Below are positions 28,322 through 37,894 of a stretch of 64,000 nucleotides of DNA, one piece after another (position 1 is the stretch's first letter; each line of letters opens with the position of its first letter). Made by a program: the position numbers and the translations under genes. The stretch is from Thermoanaerobaculales bacterium. Lineage in GTDB: Bacteria > Acidobacteriota > Thermoanaerobaculia > Thermoanaerobaculales > Sulfomarinibacteraceae. The notes beneath the pieces were generated by a model that was given only the letters and a program-made list of their open reading frames with translations, was not told the DNA's origin and did no database searches. Where the stretch lies: the NCBI GenBank assembly GCA_035358815.1, contig DAOPQC010000005.1, positions 62,001 through 126,000 on the forward strand, given 5' to 3'.

Positions 28322-31225
28322 ATGGCAATTCGAAGGACTGAAGCGTTGTGGACGGGGGGATTGGCGCGACTGTTGTTCGCCGCGCTGGTCATGGCGCTCC
28401 TCGGGTTTCCGGTAGCCGCTCAAGCGCAGGAAACCCCCAGCGACCCCCAGGAACAGGAACTTGCCGAGGGAGCTCAGGCAGAGCAGCCCGCCGAGGAGGG
28501 CGAGGAGGAGGAGTTGCCTGCGGAGTCGTTCGCAGGCGAGGTCGTCGTGGTCGGCGTGCGGGAGAGCATGATCGAGGCGGTCGAGATCAAGCGGGAGTCG
28601 ATCCCGATCGTGGACGCCATCGTCGCCGAGGACATCGGGAAGTTCCCGGACAACAACGTCGTCGAGGCGATGCAGCGGATTCCGGGCGTCCAGGTCACGA
28701 ACCGGGGTGGCGGTGAAGTTTCGTCGGTCTCGATCCGGGGACTTGCCGACGTGACCACCACGGTCAACGGCCGCAATATCTTCACGTCGTCGGGTCGCTC
28801 CGTCGCGCTTGCCGACATTCCGGCCACTCTCGTCAGAGGGGTGGAGGTCTACAAGACGCGCTCGCCGGAGCACATCGCTCGCGGCATCGCCGGCGGCATC
28901 GATATCCGGACCTTCCGGCCTTTCGACTTCGACGGGTTCCAGGTGTCGGCGCAGGGGCGCGGCATTTACCAGGAGCAGACCGAAGAGATCGATCCGAACA
29001 TCGCGTTCCTCCTCAGCAACCGGTGGGAGACCGGGGCCGGGGAGTTCGGAGCGCTGCTGAACGTGTCGTGGGCCCAGACGAACTGGCTCAACCAGGGTGT
29101 GCACGCGGGCGCTGCGGTGCCGTTCCGGCTGCCGGACGACCCGGTGGCTCCACTGGAGCGCCTGTTCCCGCCACTATGGACCCCGGGCACGGAGAACGGC
29201 CTGCCGACCGCGGCAGGATCGACGCTGGACGACGGAACGCCGTACGTTCTCGGCCGTGACGCCATGTTCCAGCCCCATACCCAAGGCGAGCGTGAGCGTC
29301 CGGCGGCGAACCTGTCGCTGCAGTGGGCGCCGAACGACCGGTCCGAGTACCTGTTCGAGGCGTTCTACGACGGCTACCGCAATACGCAGCACAACAGCCT
29401 GTTCTTCACATTCGTCGACTGGTGGGGCGGGGTGGACCCCAATGACCCGGTCGAGATCTTCCCTGGCACCAACGTCGTTCGGTCCCGCTACGTGAACGCC
29501 CCGTACGAGTTCATCAGCGGCGACGTCCTCGAGCAGGAAACCGACAGCTTCATGTACGCCGTGGGCGGCAAATGGGATGTCGGCGACAATCTCATCATCG
29601 AGTCCGAGCTCGTGTACCAGACCAGCGAGTTCCAGGACGAGTTCTTCGCGCTGCGCATGGACAAGGTCTCGCCGCGGCTGTTCGTGGACTTCAACACCGG
29701 TGACGGCGTTCCCTACGTCGAGTTTTTCGACGATCCCAACACGCCGCAGGATGAGAGCGACCTCACCGACGCGAGTCAGTGGAACCTCGCGCAGCTGTAC
29801 GACAACGGACAGAAGGACAAGGGTGATGCGTTCACCTGGACCGGCGATGGAGACCTCAACCTCGACTGGGCGTCGTTCTACAGGCTCAGCTTCGGCCTGC
29901 GGTACGACGACAGGACCGCCGAAGAGAACAGCTACCTCGGGCCGGATCGGCACTGCAACGACGCTCCTGGATGTGCGGGGCTGACCGCAGCGGATTTTCC
30001 GGGCCTCATGGGTACGACCAGGAACCACTTCGACGGGCAGGCCCAAGTGCTGACCTCGTGGGCGATTCCGACCCAGGACGGCTTGCTGTCCAACCAGGAG
30101 GCGATTCGAGCCGCCTGGGGCTACCTGCCGGGCGGCGAGAAGGTGTTCACGAACGAGTTCAACATCGACGAAACCCAGATCGAAGGCTACGTCCAGGCGG
30201 ACTTCTCGACGCAGGGACAAAAGGAAGCAGGCTATATCGACGGACGGATCGGGTTACGCGCGCTCGACCAACAGACCGACATGTCGTTCCCGGATCCGGA
30301 GACTGGTGGAACGGCAGAGGACTCCAACAGCAACAGCGTGATCCTGCCGAGCGTCATGCTCCGCTGGGCCATCGTCAAGGACCTGATGGCGCGTCTCAGC
30401 TATGCGGAGACGTTCAACCTGCCGACGTTCGCGCAGCTCAATCCGTACATCGTGTACGTCGCAGACGTGACCAACATCGGCTACGGCACGGCTTCGGGCG
30501 GCAATCCTGATTTGGAGCCGATCGAGTCGCAGAACCTCGACCTCTCCCTCGAGTGGTACTTCGCCGAGGGCAGTGTGGTTTACGCGACGTGGTTCAAGCG
30601 CGACATCACCAACAACATCGTCGACTACCGCAACGTCGTTCAGTACGACGATCCCGACGACGACCCGGACCGCGGCCTCTACGACTACGTCCTGAGCCAA
30701 CCGGACAACACCGGCGATGCGACACTCGACGGTTGGGAGTTCGGATTGACGTGGTTCCCGGAGCTTCCTGGGCTGCTCGACGGCCTCGGCATCCAGGGCA
30801 GCTTCACGCTCCTCGATTCGGAGCGCAAGGAGCCGATCCAGGACGACGCGGGCAACGTCATCGGCGAGGACATTCTCGATATCATGGGTGTGTCGGATAC
30901 GTCGTACAGCCTGATCCTGGCGTACGACCGGACGGCTTTCAGCGCCCGCCTGTCGTGGTTCTGGCGTGACGATTTCCACGATCGCGACGAGGCTGCGCTG
31001 TTCGCCAACCCGATCCAGATCTGGAAATCGGAGGAGGAGAGCCTCGACTTCCAGGCCACCTGGTACATCAACGACCACTGGGCGCTGACCTTCGACGGAA
31101 ACAACCTGACCGCTCCCGTGTTTCACGAGAACTACGGGAACCAGCCGGAGCTGTTCAACTTCTACAACTGGTACTACAGCCGCACCTACGCGCTGGGGGT
31201 CAGGTACCAGTTCTCGAAGATCTGA
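28322..31225 (+). CDS. TonB-dependent outer-membrane receptor (Caulobacter/Xanthomonas-type, no SusD)
   Basis: 967 residues. A signal peptide (LLFAALVMALLGFPVAAQAQ) is followed by an acidic Glu/Gln-rich linker (about residues 40-70). The plug domain has IVAEDIGKFPDNNVVEAMQRIPGVQV, VSIRGLADVTTTVNGR and GGIDIRTFRPFDF. The long beta-barrel ends in YALGVRYQFSKI. The plug wording matches the TIGR01782-like group that imports plant-derived oligosaccharides without a SusD partner; none is present here. Start ATG 28322 follows AGGAGAAGG. It probably imports arabino-oligosaccharides and is controlled by the LacI-family regulator. Confidence 0.93.
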   Translation: MAIRRTEALWTGGLARLLFAALVMALLGFPVAAQAQETPSDPQEQELAEGAQAEQPAEEGEEEELPAESFAGEVVVVGVRESMIEAVEIKRESIPIVDAIVAEDIGKFPDNNVVEAMQRIPGVQVTNRGGGEVSSVSIRGLADVTTTVNGRNIFTSSGRSVALADIPATLVRGVEVYKTRSPEHIARGIAGGIDIRTFRPFDFDGFQVSAQGRGIYQEQTEEIDPNIAFLLSNRWETGAGEFGALLNVSWAQTNWLNQGVHAGAAVPFRLPDDPVAPLERLFPPLWTPGTENGLPTAAGSTLDDGTPYVLGRDAMFQPHTQGERERPAANLSLQWAPNDRSEYLFEAFYDGYRNTQHNSLFFTFVDWWGGVDPNDPVEIFPGTNVVRSRYVNAPYEFISGDVLEQETDSFMYAVGGKWDVGDNLIIESELVYQTSEFQDEFFALRMDKVSPRLFVDFNTGDGVPYVEFFDDPNTPQDESDLTDASQWNLAQLYDNGQKDKGDAFTWTGDGDLNLDWASFYRLSFGLRYDDRTAEENSYLGPDRHCNDAPGCAGLTAADFPGLMGTTRNHFDGQAQVLTSWAIPTQDGLLSNQEAIRAAWGYLPGGEKVFTNEFNIDETQIEGYVQADFSTQGQKEAGYIDGRIGLRALDQQTDMSFPDPETGGTAEDSNSNSVILPSVMLRWAIVKDLMARLSYAETFNLPTFAQLNPYIVYVADVTNIGYGTASGGNPDLEPIESQNLDLSLEWYFAEGSVVYATWFKRDITNNIVDYRNVVQYDDPDDDPDRGLYDYVLSQPDNTGDATLDGWEFGLTWFPELPGLLDGLGIQGSFTLLDSERKEPIQDDAGNVIGEDILDIMGVSDTSYSLILAYDRTAFSARLSWFWRDDFHDRDEAALFANPIQIWKSEEESLDFQATWYINDHWALTFDGNNLTAPVFHENYGNQPELFNFYNWYYSRTYALGVRYQFSKI

Positions 31226-31240
31226 GTCCGCACGCGGATT

Positions 31241-31277
31241 CCTGGCGGCCGCATCGTCCGATGATGCGGTCGCCAGG
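31241..31277. terminator. Hairpin after the TonB receptor gene
   Basis: A 15-bp stem with one mismatch (CCTGGCGGCCGCATC / GATGCGGTCGCCAGG) and a seven-base loop begins 15 bases after the receptor stop. There is no T-run, so it may be a partial or Rho-linked terminator, or a 3' stabiliser that sets receptor and enzyme levels apart. Confidence 0.5.
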
Positions 31278-31462
31278 GTATCTTCGGCACGGCTCGACTC
31301 GGAATCGCAGGCAGACCGGGAGCATGCCCGGCACACTTCAGAACATCGACCCTGCCCGGTTCCCCGCCTGCCCGGGTGGCGGCGGGAGGCCGGAGGGAGG
31401 CCGCGCGCCTTCCGGGGTGCGCACGGGCCCTGGTGACAGCCGTGCGGGATTGGATCGACGTC

Positions 31463-32965
31463 GTGACCGACCACAATAAGCAGGAGCTCTGGTTCCTCAC
31501 GGGCAGCCAGCAGCTCTACGGTGACGAGGCCCTCGAGCAGGTGGCCAGGAACTCGCGGCGAATCGCCGAGGCCCTGGATCGCTCCGGCAAGCTCCCTGCC
31601 AGAATGGTTTGGAAGCCGGTCATGACCGGCCCCGAGGCCATCCTGAAAGTGTGCCAGGACGCCAGCGCGGCGCGCGAGTGCGTGGGCGTCGTCACCTGGA
31701 TGCACACCTTCTCACCGGCGAAAATGTGGATCGCCGGGCTGACCCGGTTGACCAGGCCGCTCGCCCACCTTCACACGCAGTTCAACCGCGAGCTGCCGTG
31801 GGCTGACATCGACATGGACTTCATGAACCTCAACCAGTCCGCCCACGGCGATCGGGAGTACGGGTTCATCTGCGCCCGGCTCCGACTCGAACGGAAGATC
31901 GTCGTCGGCCACTGGCAGGACCCGGACGTGATCGACGACCTCGCGTCCTGGGCGCGCGCCGCCCTGGCGTTGTCCGAATCGCGCGGGCTCAAGATCGCCC
32001 GCCTGGGCGGCATGAACATGCGGGAGGTCGCTGTCACCGGCGGCGACCGCGTCGAGGCGCAGATCAAGCTCGGCTGGTCGATCAACGGCTACGGAGTGGG
32101 TGACCTGGTGGCTCGCCTTCACGACGTGCCCGACACCGAGGTCGATCGGCTCATCGAGGAGTACGGGGACAGCTACTCGATGTCCGCCGCGCTGAGAAAG
32201 GGCGGTGAGCATTATGGGACCCTCCGCGATGCGGCGCGCCAGGAGGCCGGGCTGCGCGCATTCCTCGAGGAAGGCGGCTTCGGGGCCTTCACCACGACCT
32301 TTGAGGACTTGCACGGTTTAAAGCAGCTTCCCGGCTTCGCCTGCCAGCGGCTCATGGCGGAGGGGTACGGCTTCGGCGCCGAGGGCGACTGGAAGACCGC
32401 CGCGCTGGTCCGCCTCGGCAAGGTGATGACGGCGGGTCGACCCGGCGGCGTCTCCTTCATGGAGGACTACACCTACCACCTCGCCAAGGGCAAGGAGCGG
32501 GTCCTCGGCGCGCACATGCTCGAGATCTGCCCCTCCATTGCCGCCGGGAAACCGTCGCTCGAGGTTCACCCGTTGGGGATCGGCGGCAAGGCCGATCCGG
32601 CCCGGCTGGTCTTCGGCGCCCGACCCGGCCCGGCGGTGAACGCCACGCTGGTCGACATGGGAGGGCGGATGCGCATGATCGTGGCCGAGCTCGACGTCGT
32701 CGAACCCGATCGGTCGATGCCCAATCTCCCGACGGCGAGCGCGGTCTGGATTCCACGCCCAGACTTCAAACGCGGCTGCCAAGCCTGGATCGAGGCGGGC
32801 GGCGCCCACCACGCCGCCTTCTGCCAGGCGGTCACGGCGGTTGAGTGGTCGGACTTCGCCGGGATGGCAGGGCTGGAAGCTGTCCGTCTGGGCGCCGATC
32901 TGGACCTGCGAGCGCTCCGCAACGAGCTGCGCTGGAATGATGTGGCCTTCAAGTTCGGGAGCTGA
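31463..32965 (+). CDS. araA: L-arabinose isomerase
   Basis: 500 residues from GTG 31463, exactly the family size. The N terminus ELWFLTGSQQLYGDEALEQVA is diagnostic. Active-site segments are TWMHTFSPAKMWI, GAEGDWKTAALVR and FMEDYTYHL, with the late histidine in GGAHHAAFC. It converts L-arabinose to L-ribulose with manganese. Open frame extends upstream to 31376, but residues before the GTG do not resemble AraA; the Shine-Dalgarno site is weak either way. First of the tightly spaced araA-araD-kinase genes. Confidence 0.95.
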   Translation: MTDHNKQELWFLTGSQQLYGDEALEQVARNSRRIAEALDRSGKLPARMVWKPVMTGPEAILKVCQDASAARECVGVVTWMHTFSPAKMWIAGLTRLTRPLAHLHTQFNRELPWADIDMDFMNLNQSAHGDREYGFICARLRLERKIVVGHWQDPDVIDDLASWARAALALSESRGLKIARLGGMNMREVAVTGGDRVEAQIKLGWSINGYGVGDLVARLHDVPDTEVDRLIEEYGDSYSMSAALRKGGEHYGTLRDAARQEAGLRAFLEEGGFGAFTTTFEDLHGLKQLPGFACQRLMAEGYGFGAEGDWKTAALVRLGKVMTAGRPGGVSFMEDYTYHLAKGKERVLGAHMLEICPSIAAGKPSLEVHPLGIGGKADPARLVFGARPGPAVNATLVDMGGRMRMIVAELDVVEPDRSMPNLPTASAVWIPRPDFKRGCQAWIEAGGAHHAAFCQAVTAVEWSDFAGMAGLEAVRLGADLDLRALRNELRWNDVAFKFGS

Positions 32966-32969
32966 GAGG

Positions 32970-33668
32970 ATGGCCTCGCCATACCAGGAGCTGAAGGAAC
33001 GGGCCCTGGCCGCCAATCTGGAGATTCCCAGGCAGGGGCTCGCCATCTACACGTTCGGCAACGTCTCTGCATTCGACGCCGCCCGCGCCGTCATGGCGAT
33101 CAAGCCGAGCGGCGTCGCGTACGACCGGCTCACCGTAGCCGACCTTGTGGTGGTGGACCTCGAGGGCAAGGTCGTGGAGGGCCAGCTCCGGCCCTCCTCC
33201 GATGCTCCGACCCACCTGGTGCTCTACCGCGCCTTCCACGGGATCGGCGGGATCGTGCACACCCACTCCACCTACGCGACGGGGTGGGCGCAGGCGAGGC
33301 TGCCGATCCCGATCTACGGGACCACCCACGCCGACCACCTGGCCGAGGACGTGCCTTGCACCGCGGTCATGTCGGACGAGGCGGTGGAGCGGGACTACGA
33401 GGTCGAGACCGGCCACCAGATCGTGGAGTGCTTCCGGCATCGTGATCCGATGCAGGTGCCCATGGTTCTGGTGGCCGGGCACGGCCCGTTCGCCTGGGGC
33501 GAGACGCCGGAGGAGGCCATCTACAACGCCGCGGTGTTGGAGGAGCTGGCGCAAATGGCCTTCATCACCCGAACTCTCGATCCGGCGGCGGAACGGCTCC
33601 CGGATCGCCTGATCCGGAAGCACTTCGAACGCAAGCACGGGAAGAACGCCTACTACGGGCAGGATTGA
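32970..33668 (+). CDS. araD: L-ribulose-5-phosphate 4-epimerase
   Basis: 232 residues of the class II aldolase/epimerase fold. Substrate and zinc-site segments are TFGNVSAFD, AIKPSGVAYD, RPSSDAPTHLVLYRAF, GIVHTHSTYATGWAQA (two zinc histidines) and VAGHGPFAWGE (third histidine). It converts L-ribulose 5-phosphate to D-xylulose 5-phosphate, the entry into the pentose phosphate pathway. The ATG at 32970 lies four bases after the araA stop, so the genes are coupled. The C-terminal HFERKHGKNAYYGQ is typical of AraD. Confidence 0.95.
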   Translation: MASPYQELKERALAANLEIPRQGLAIYTFGNVSAFDAARAVMAIKPSGVAYDRLTVADLVVVDLEGKVVEGQLRPSSDAPTHLVLYRAFHGIGGIVHTHSTYATGWAQARLPIPIYGTTHADHLAEDVPCTAVMSDEAVERDYEVETGHQIVECFRHRDPMQVPMVLVAGHGPFAWGETPEEAIYNAAVLEELAQMAFITRTLDPAAERLPDRLIRKHFERKHGKNAYYGQD

Positions 33669-33705
33669 CGTCGCGACTGGATGGGACCGCCGAAGGAGGG
33701 TGTCG

Positions 33706-35310
33706 ATGAACCAGCACCAGCGCAACGCGGCGGACACCGTCAGGTCGGGCGCCGCCGTGCTCGGCATCGAGCTCGGCTCCACCCGCATCAAGGCCTCCCT
33801 GGTCGCGCCCGACACCACACCCCTGGCGATGGGAACCCATGCCTGGGAGAACCGGCTCAAGGATGGCGTGTGGACCTACGACATGGAGGATGTCTGGCAG
33901 GGGCTCGCCTCCTGCTATGCCTCCCTGGTCGAGGACGTCCGCCGCCGACACGGCGTCGAGCTGGGGACCGTCGCGGCCATCGGATTCAGCGGCATGATGC
34001 ACGGGTACGTGGCCCTCGACCGCGACGATCGCCTGTTGGTCCCCTTCCGAACCTGGCGCAACAACATCACCGGCGACGCCTGCGCCGAGCTCACCCCGCT
34101 GTTCGACTTCGCGGTGCCGCAGCGCTGGAGCATCGCCCACCTCTACCAGTCGATCCTCGAGCGGCAGCCGCACGTGTCGCGGATCGCGCGTCTGACGACG
34201 CTTGCCGGCTACGTCCACCTGCGGCTCACCGGCGAGCACACGATCGGCGTGGGGGAGGCCTCGGGCATGTTCCCCATCGATCCAGGGACGGTGGACTGGG
34301 ATGCCGAGCGGGTGGCCAAGTTCGACGACCTCATCGCGCCGCGCGGGCTGGGCTGGACGCTGCGGGACATCCTCCCCGCCGTCCTGCCTGCCGGTCGTCT
34401 CGCCGGCCGGCTCACCGCCGAGGGTGCGAAGCTGCTCGACCCGACGGGGCGTCTCGAGCCCGGCATTCCCCTCTGTCCTCCCGAGGGCGACGCGGGCACC
34501 GGCATGGTCGCTACCAACGCGGTCCGCCCGCGCTCGGGCAACGTCTCGGCGGGCACCTCGGTGTTTGCGATGATCGTGCTCGAGAAGAGCCTGTCTCGGG
34601 TTCACGAGGAGATCGACATCGTCGTCACGCCCGACGCCAGGCCGGTGGCCATGGCCCACTCCAACAACGGCACGTCGGACCTCGATGCGTGGATAAGCCT
34701 CTTTGGCCAGGTCGCTAGGGCGTTGGGCGTGGAAGTCACGCTGGAGGAGCTCTACGGCGCCCTCCTGCCGCTGGCCGTGGCCGGGGATCCGGACGCCGGC
34801 GGGCTGCTGTCGATCAACTACGTCTCCGGCGAGCATGTGACCGGGTTCACCGAGGGCCGGCCGCTGTTCGTGCGCAACCAGGACAGCCGCTTCACCCTCG
34901 AGAACTTCGTGAGGGCGATGTACTTCGCGTCGCTGTGCGCCATGCGGACCGGCATGGACATCCTGACCGACCAGGAAGGGGTCGTCATCGACGAGATCCG
35001 CGGCCACGGCGGCTTCTTCAAGGGCGGCGACACCGGCCAGCGCATGATGGCAGCAGCGCTCGACGTTCCGGTCAGCATCCCGGCCATGGCCGGGGAGGGA
35101 GGCGCCTGGGGCATGGCGGTGCTCGCGACCTACCTGCTCCGCGCCGACCCGGCCCAGTCGCTGCCCGACTACCTCGACCGGTGGATCGGCGGGAGCTCGG
35201 GCGAGCCGGTCCAGCCCGATCTGCGGGACGTTCAGGGCTTCGCCGAGTTCTTCGCCCGCCACACCAGGGGGCTCGCCATCGAGCGCGAAGCTGTGAAGGT
35301 GCTGGGCTAG
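33706..35310 (+). CDS. FGGY-family carbohydrate kinase, probable L-ribulokinase
   Basis: 534 residues. VLGIELGSTRIKASLV is the N-terminal phosphate-binding motif, IGFSGMMHGYVALD the second, and GNVSAGTSVFAMIV with RGHGGFFKGGDTGQRMMAAALDVPV the ATP-binding half. Flanked by araD and the pentose transporter, it should phosphorylate L-ribulose. The sequence looks closer to the xylulokinase-like kinases used in some Bacteroidota arabinose loci than to enterobacterial AraB, so no symbol is assigned. ATG 33706 follows GAAGGAGGG; the in-frame GTG at 33700 is too close to that site. Confidence 0.88.
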   Translation: MNQHQRNAADTVRSGAAVLGIELGSTRIKASLVAPDTTPLAMGTHAWENRLKDGVWTYDMEDVWQGLASCYASLVEDVRRRHGVELGTVAAIGFSGMMHGYVALDRDDRLLVPFRTWRNNITGDACAELTPLFDFAVPQRWSIAHLYQSILERQPHVSRIARLTTLAGYVHLRLTGEHTIGVGEASGMFPIDPGTVDWDAERVAKFDDLIAPRGLGWTLRDILPAVLPAGRLAGRLTAEGAKLLDPTGRLEPGIPLCPPEGDAGTGMVATNAVRPRSGNVSAGTSVFAMIVLEKSLSRVHEEIDIVVTPDARPVAMAHSNNGTSDLDAWISLFGQVARALGVEVTLEELYGALLPLAVAGDPDAGGLLSINYVSGEHVTGFTEGRPLFVRNQDSRFTLENFVRAMYFASLCAMRTGMDILTDQEGVVIDEIRGHGGFFKGGDTGQRMMAAALDVPVSIPAMAGEGGAWGMAVLATYLLRADPAQSLPDYLDRWIGGSSGEPVQPDLRDVQGFAEFFARHTRGLAIEREAVKVLG

Positions 35311-35481
35311 GGGGCGGGCATGAGCTCAGGACGCACGACTCATCCGCTGCGCCGGTTCACCTCGGCCCGGATGACACGGGCCCGTGGTTGCGCGGGGCGC
35401 GTCGATGGCATCCGCGAACGAAGAGCAGCTCGTCACTGCCAGGGGACACGTCGAACCAGGACGTAGAAGGCGGGAACCTCC

Positions 35482-36879
35482 ATGCGAACACGCGACCTCA
35501 CGGTACTCGAGAAGGTGGGCTTCGGCGCCGGCGATCTCGCCGTGAACGTCGTCATCTCGGCGATGTTCCTCATCCTCACTTTCTTCTACACCGACATCTT
35601 CGGCCTGCGACCGTCGGATGTGGCGCTGCTGCTGCTGGTGGCCAACCTCATCGACGCCATCACAGATCCGCTGATGGGGCTGATCAACGACCGATTCACG
35701 ACCCGCTGGGGGCGCTATCGGCCGTACTTCCTGTTCTTCTCCGTGCCGTTCGGCGTCTCGGTCTTCCTCACGTTCAGCACCCCGGATTTCGACTACAACG
35801 GCAAGCTCGTATGGGCGTACGCGACCTACATCTTCGTCAAGCTGATGTTCACCGCCGTGACCATCCCCTACATCTCCTTGATCGGCGTGCTGACCGACAA
35901 GCCGAAGGAGCGGCTGTCGGCGAACGGTTACCGGCTGTTCTTCGCCAAGATCGGCGCCTTCCTGGTGTCGATCGTGGTGCCCCTCATGGCCGCGCGCTGG
36001 GGGGCCGACAACCTCGCCAGGGGCTACCAGATGTCGATGGGCGTGATGGCCGTGATCGCGGTCGTCATGTTCCTGTTCTGTTTTGCCATGACGACCGAAC
36101 GCGTGCAGCATGAGACCGAGCGCCAGTCATTGTGGTCGCAGCTCAAGGTGCTGGCCGGCAACGACCAGTGGCTGGTCCTGTGCGCGGTCTGCGTCACCGG
36201 TTCCCTCGGCTACACGATCCGCGCGGGGGTCGGCGCGTACTACGCGAAGTACTTCCTGGGCGGAGACGAGAGGCTGATCTCGACGTTCCTCGCGACCGGA
36301 GTCACGGCCGCGATCCTCGCCATGGTGGCTTCGACCTGGATCACGAAGGTCTACTGCAAGGTGAAGCTCTTCCGCTACTCCCAGCTGCTGGTCGGCGTCT
36401 TGAGCATCCTCATGTTCGTGGCGGTCGGCCCCGGCGACACGATGCTCGCGCTCGTGCTCTACTTCCTGCTCTCCTTCGTGGTCGACCTCCACGCGCCCGT
36501 GTTCTGGTCGGCCATCGCGGAGGCCATCGACTACGGTCAGTACCGCTCCGGCAAGCGCGTGGCCGGGCTGGGCTTCGGGGGGATCTCGTTCTGCCAGAAG
36601 GCCGGCATCGGGCTCGGCGGCGCCATCCTCGGCTGGTTGCTGACCTACTTCGACTACGTCCCGAACCAGGCCCAGGTCCAGTTCACCTTGACCGGGATCG
36701 CCCTGCTGCTGACCATCATCCCGGGCGTGTTCCACGTGCTCATGGGGCTGCTGATGTTCAAGTACCGCGTGACCGACGAGTTCTACGACGAGATCAAGGT
36801 CAAGATCGGCATCTCGCCGGCTCCGGGCGCTCACTCGGAGGCGACCGCCGGGGTGTCGGCGAGTCACCTCGCCGAGTAG
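35482..36879 (+). CDS. GPH-family sugar:cation symporter (MelB/YicJ-like)
   Basis: 465 residues with 12 predicted membrane spans. EKVGFGAGDLAVNVVISAMFLILTFFYTDIFGL opens the protein. DAITDPLMGLINDRFTTRWGRYRPYFLF is the diagnostic GPH cytoplasmic loop, and GKRVAGLGFGGISFCQKAGIGLGGAILGWLL the second signature. It imports sugars or glycosides with sodium or protons. Start ATG 35482; the 171-base gap before it holds nothing recognisable. In this locus L-arabinose or short arabinosides are the likely cargo. Confidence 0.93.
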   Translation: MRTRDLTVLEKVGFGAGDLAVNVVISAMFLILTFFYTDIFGLRPSDVALLLLVANLIDAITDPLMGLINDRFTTRWGRYRPYFLFFSVPFGVSVFLTFSTPDFDYNGKLVWAYATYIFVKLMFTAVTIPYISLIGVLTDKPKERLSANGYRLFFAKIGAFLVSIVVPLMAARWGADNLARGYQMSMGVMAVIAVVMFLFCFAMTTERVQHETERQSLWSQLKVLAGNDQWLVLCAVCVTGSLGYTIRAGVGAYYAKYFLGGDERLISTFLATGVTAAILAMVASTWITKVYCKVKLFRYSQLLVGVLSILMFVAVGPGDTMLALVLYFLLSFVVDLHAPVFWSAIAEAIDYGQYRSGKRVAGLGFGGISFCQKAGIGLGGAILGWLLTYFDYVPNQAQVQFTLTGIALLLTIIPGVFHVLMGLLMFKYRVTDEFYDEIKVKIGISPAPGAHSEATAGVSASHLAE

Positions 36880-36904
36880 CGTCGGTGCGAGAAAGGTCGC
36901 TGTC

Positions 36905-37852
36905 ATGACGTTGCTGAAGCCGCTGATTGAACAACGTGCCGACCCGCATATCTTCAAGCATGCCGATGGTTTCTACTACTTTGCCGCGTCGGTGCCGGAG
37001 TACGATCGGATCGAGCTGCGCCGAGCTCCGACCCTCGAGGGGCTGGCGAATGCCGCGGCGGTCGTGGTGTGGCGAAAGCCCGAACGCGGCGCGTTGTCCG
37101 AGCTCATCTGGGCACCCGAGATCCACCATCACCGGGGCGCTTGGTACGTCTACTTCGCCGCCGCGCCTTCCCGGGAGATCAAGGACGACCTCTTCCAGCA
37201 TCGGATGTACGCGATCTCGACGAATGCCGAGAATCCCCTTGAAGGCGCCTGGCGGCCGCCACGGCAGATCGAGACCGGCATGGACTCGTTCTCTTTGGAC
37301 GCCACGACGTTCGCCCACCGGGGAGTGCTGTACTACGTCTGGGCCCAGAAGGAGTCCGGCATCAGGGGAAACTCCAACCTCTACATCGCGCCGATGGCGA
37401 CGCCGGACAGGATCGCCGCGGCGCCGGTCAGGCTGAGCGCGCCGGAGCTGGATTGGGAGACTCGCGGGTTCTGGGTGAACGAGGGGCCCGCCGTCCTGAT
37501 CCGCAACGGCAGGGTCTTCGTCAGCTACTCGGCCAGCGCCACCGACGAGAACTACTGTCTGGGACTGCTGCATGCCGATGAGGACGCGGACCTGCTCAAT
37601 CCGGACAGCTGGCAAAAGTCGCCAGAGCCCGTGTTCACGACGTGCTACGAGCACGGCGTGTTCGGCCCCGGGCACAACAGCTTCACCGTGTCCGAGGACG
37701 GCCGCGAGGTCATCCTCGTCTATCACGCGCGCACGTATCGGGAGATCGTGGGTGATCCGCTGTGGAACCCGGACCGCCACACCTTCGTCAAGCCGGTGAA
37801 GTGGGACGGCCGCGGGATGCCGGTGTTCGGGGAGCCCTGTGGCGCCTCGTAG
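36905..37852 (+). CDS. Glycoside hydrolase family 43, exo-alpha-1,5-L-arabinofuranosidase-like
   Basis: 315 residues, single five-bladed beta-propeller domain, no signal peptide, so probably cytoplasmic. RADPHIFKHADGFYYFAASVPEYDRIELRRA carries the catalytic base aspartate. WAPEIHHHRGAWYVYFAA, SLDATTFAHRGVLYYVWAQ and NEGPAVLIRNGRVFVSYSA (probable catalytic acid glutamate) complete the active site. The wording resembles subfamily 26 exo-arabinofuranosidases that trim alpha-1,5-arabino-oligosaccharides. ATG 36905 follows GAGAAAGG, 25 bases after the transporter gene, which fits hydrolysis of imported oligomers. Confidence 0.85.
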   Translation: MTLLKPLIEQRADPHIFKHADGFYYFAASVPEYDRIELRRAPTLEGLANAAAVVVWRKPERGALSELIWAPEIHHHRGAWYVYFAAAPSREIKDDLFQHRMYAISTNAENPLEGAWRPPRQIETGMDSFSLDATTFAHRGVLYYVWAQKESGIRGNSNLYIAPMATPDRIAAAPVRLSAPELDWETRGFWVNEGPAVLIRNGRVFVSYSASATDENYCLGLLHADEDADLLNPDSWQKSPEPVFTTCYEHGVFGPGHNSFTVSEDGREVILVYHARTYREIVGDPLWNPDRHTFVKPVKWDGRGMPVFGEPCGAS

Positions 37853-37894
37853 CGATCACCCGGTTCTGCCACCGGCGCCCGAGGGCGCGAGGCC

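Noticed and set aside
31376..31462. N-terminal extension of araA from ATG 31376
   Set aside because: The 29 extra residues are Arg/Ala/Gly-rich, not AraA-like, and the product from GTG 31463 has the exact family length.
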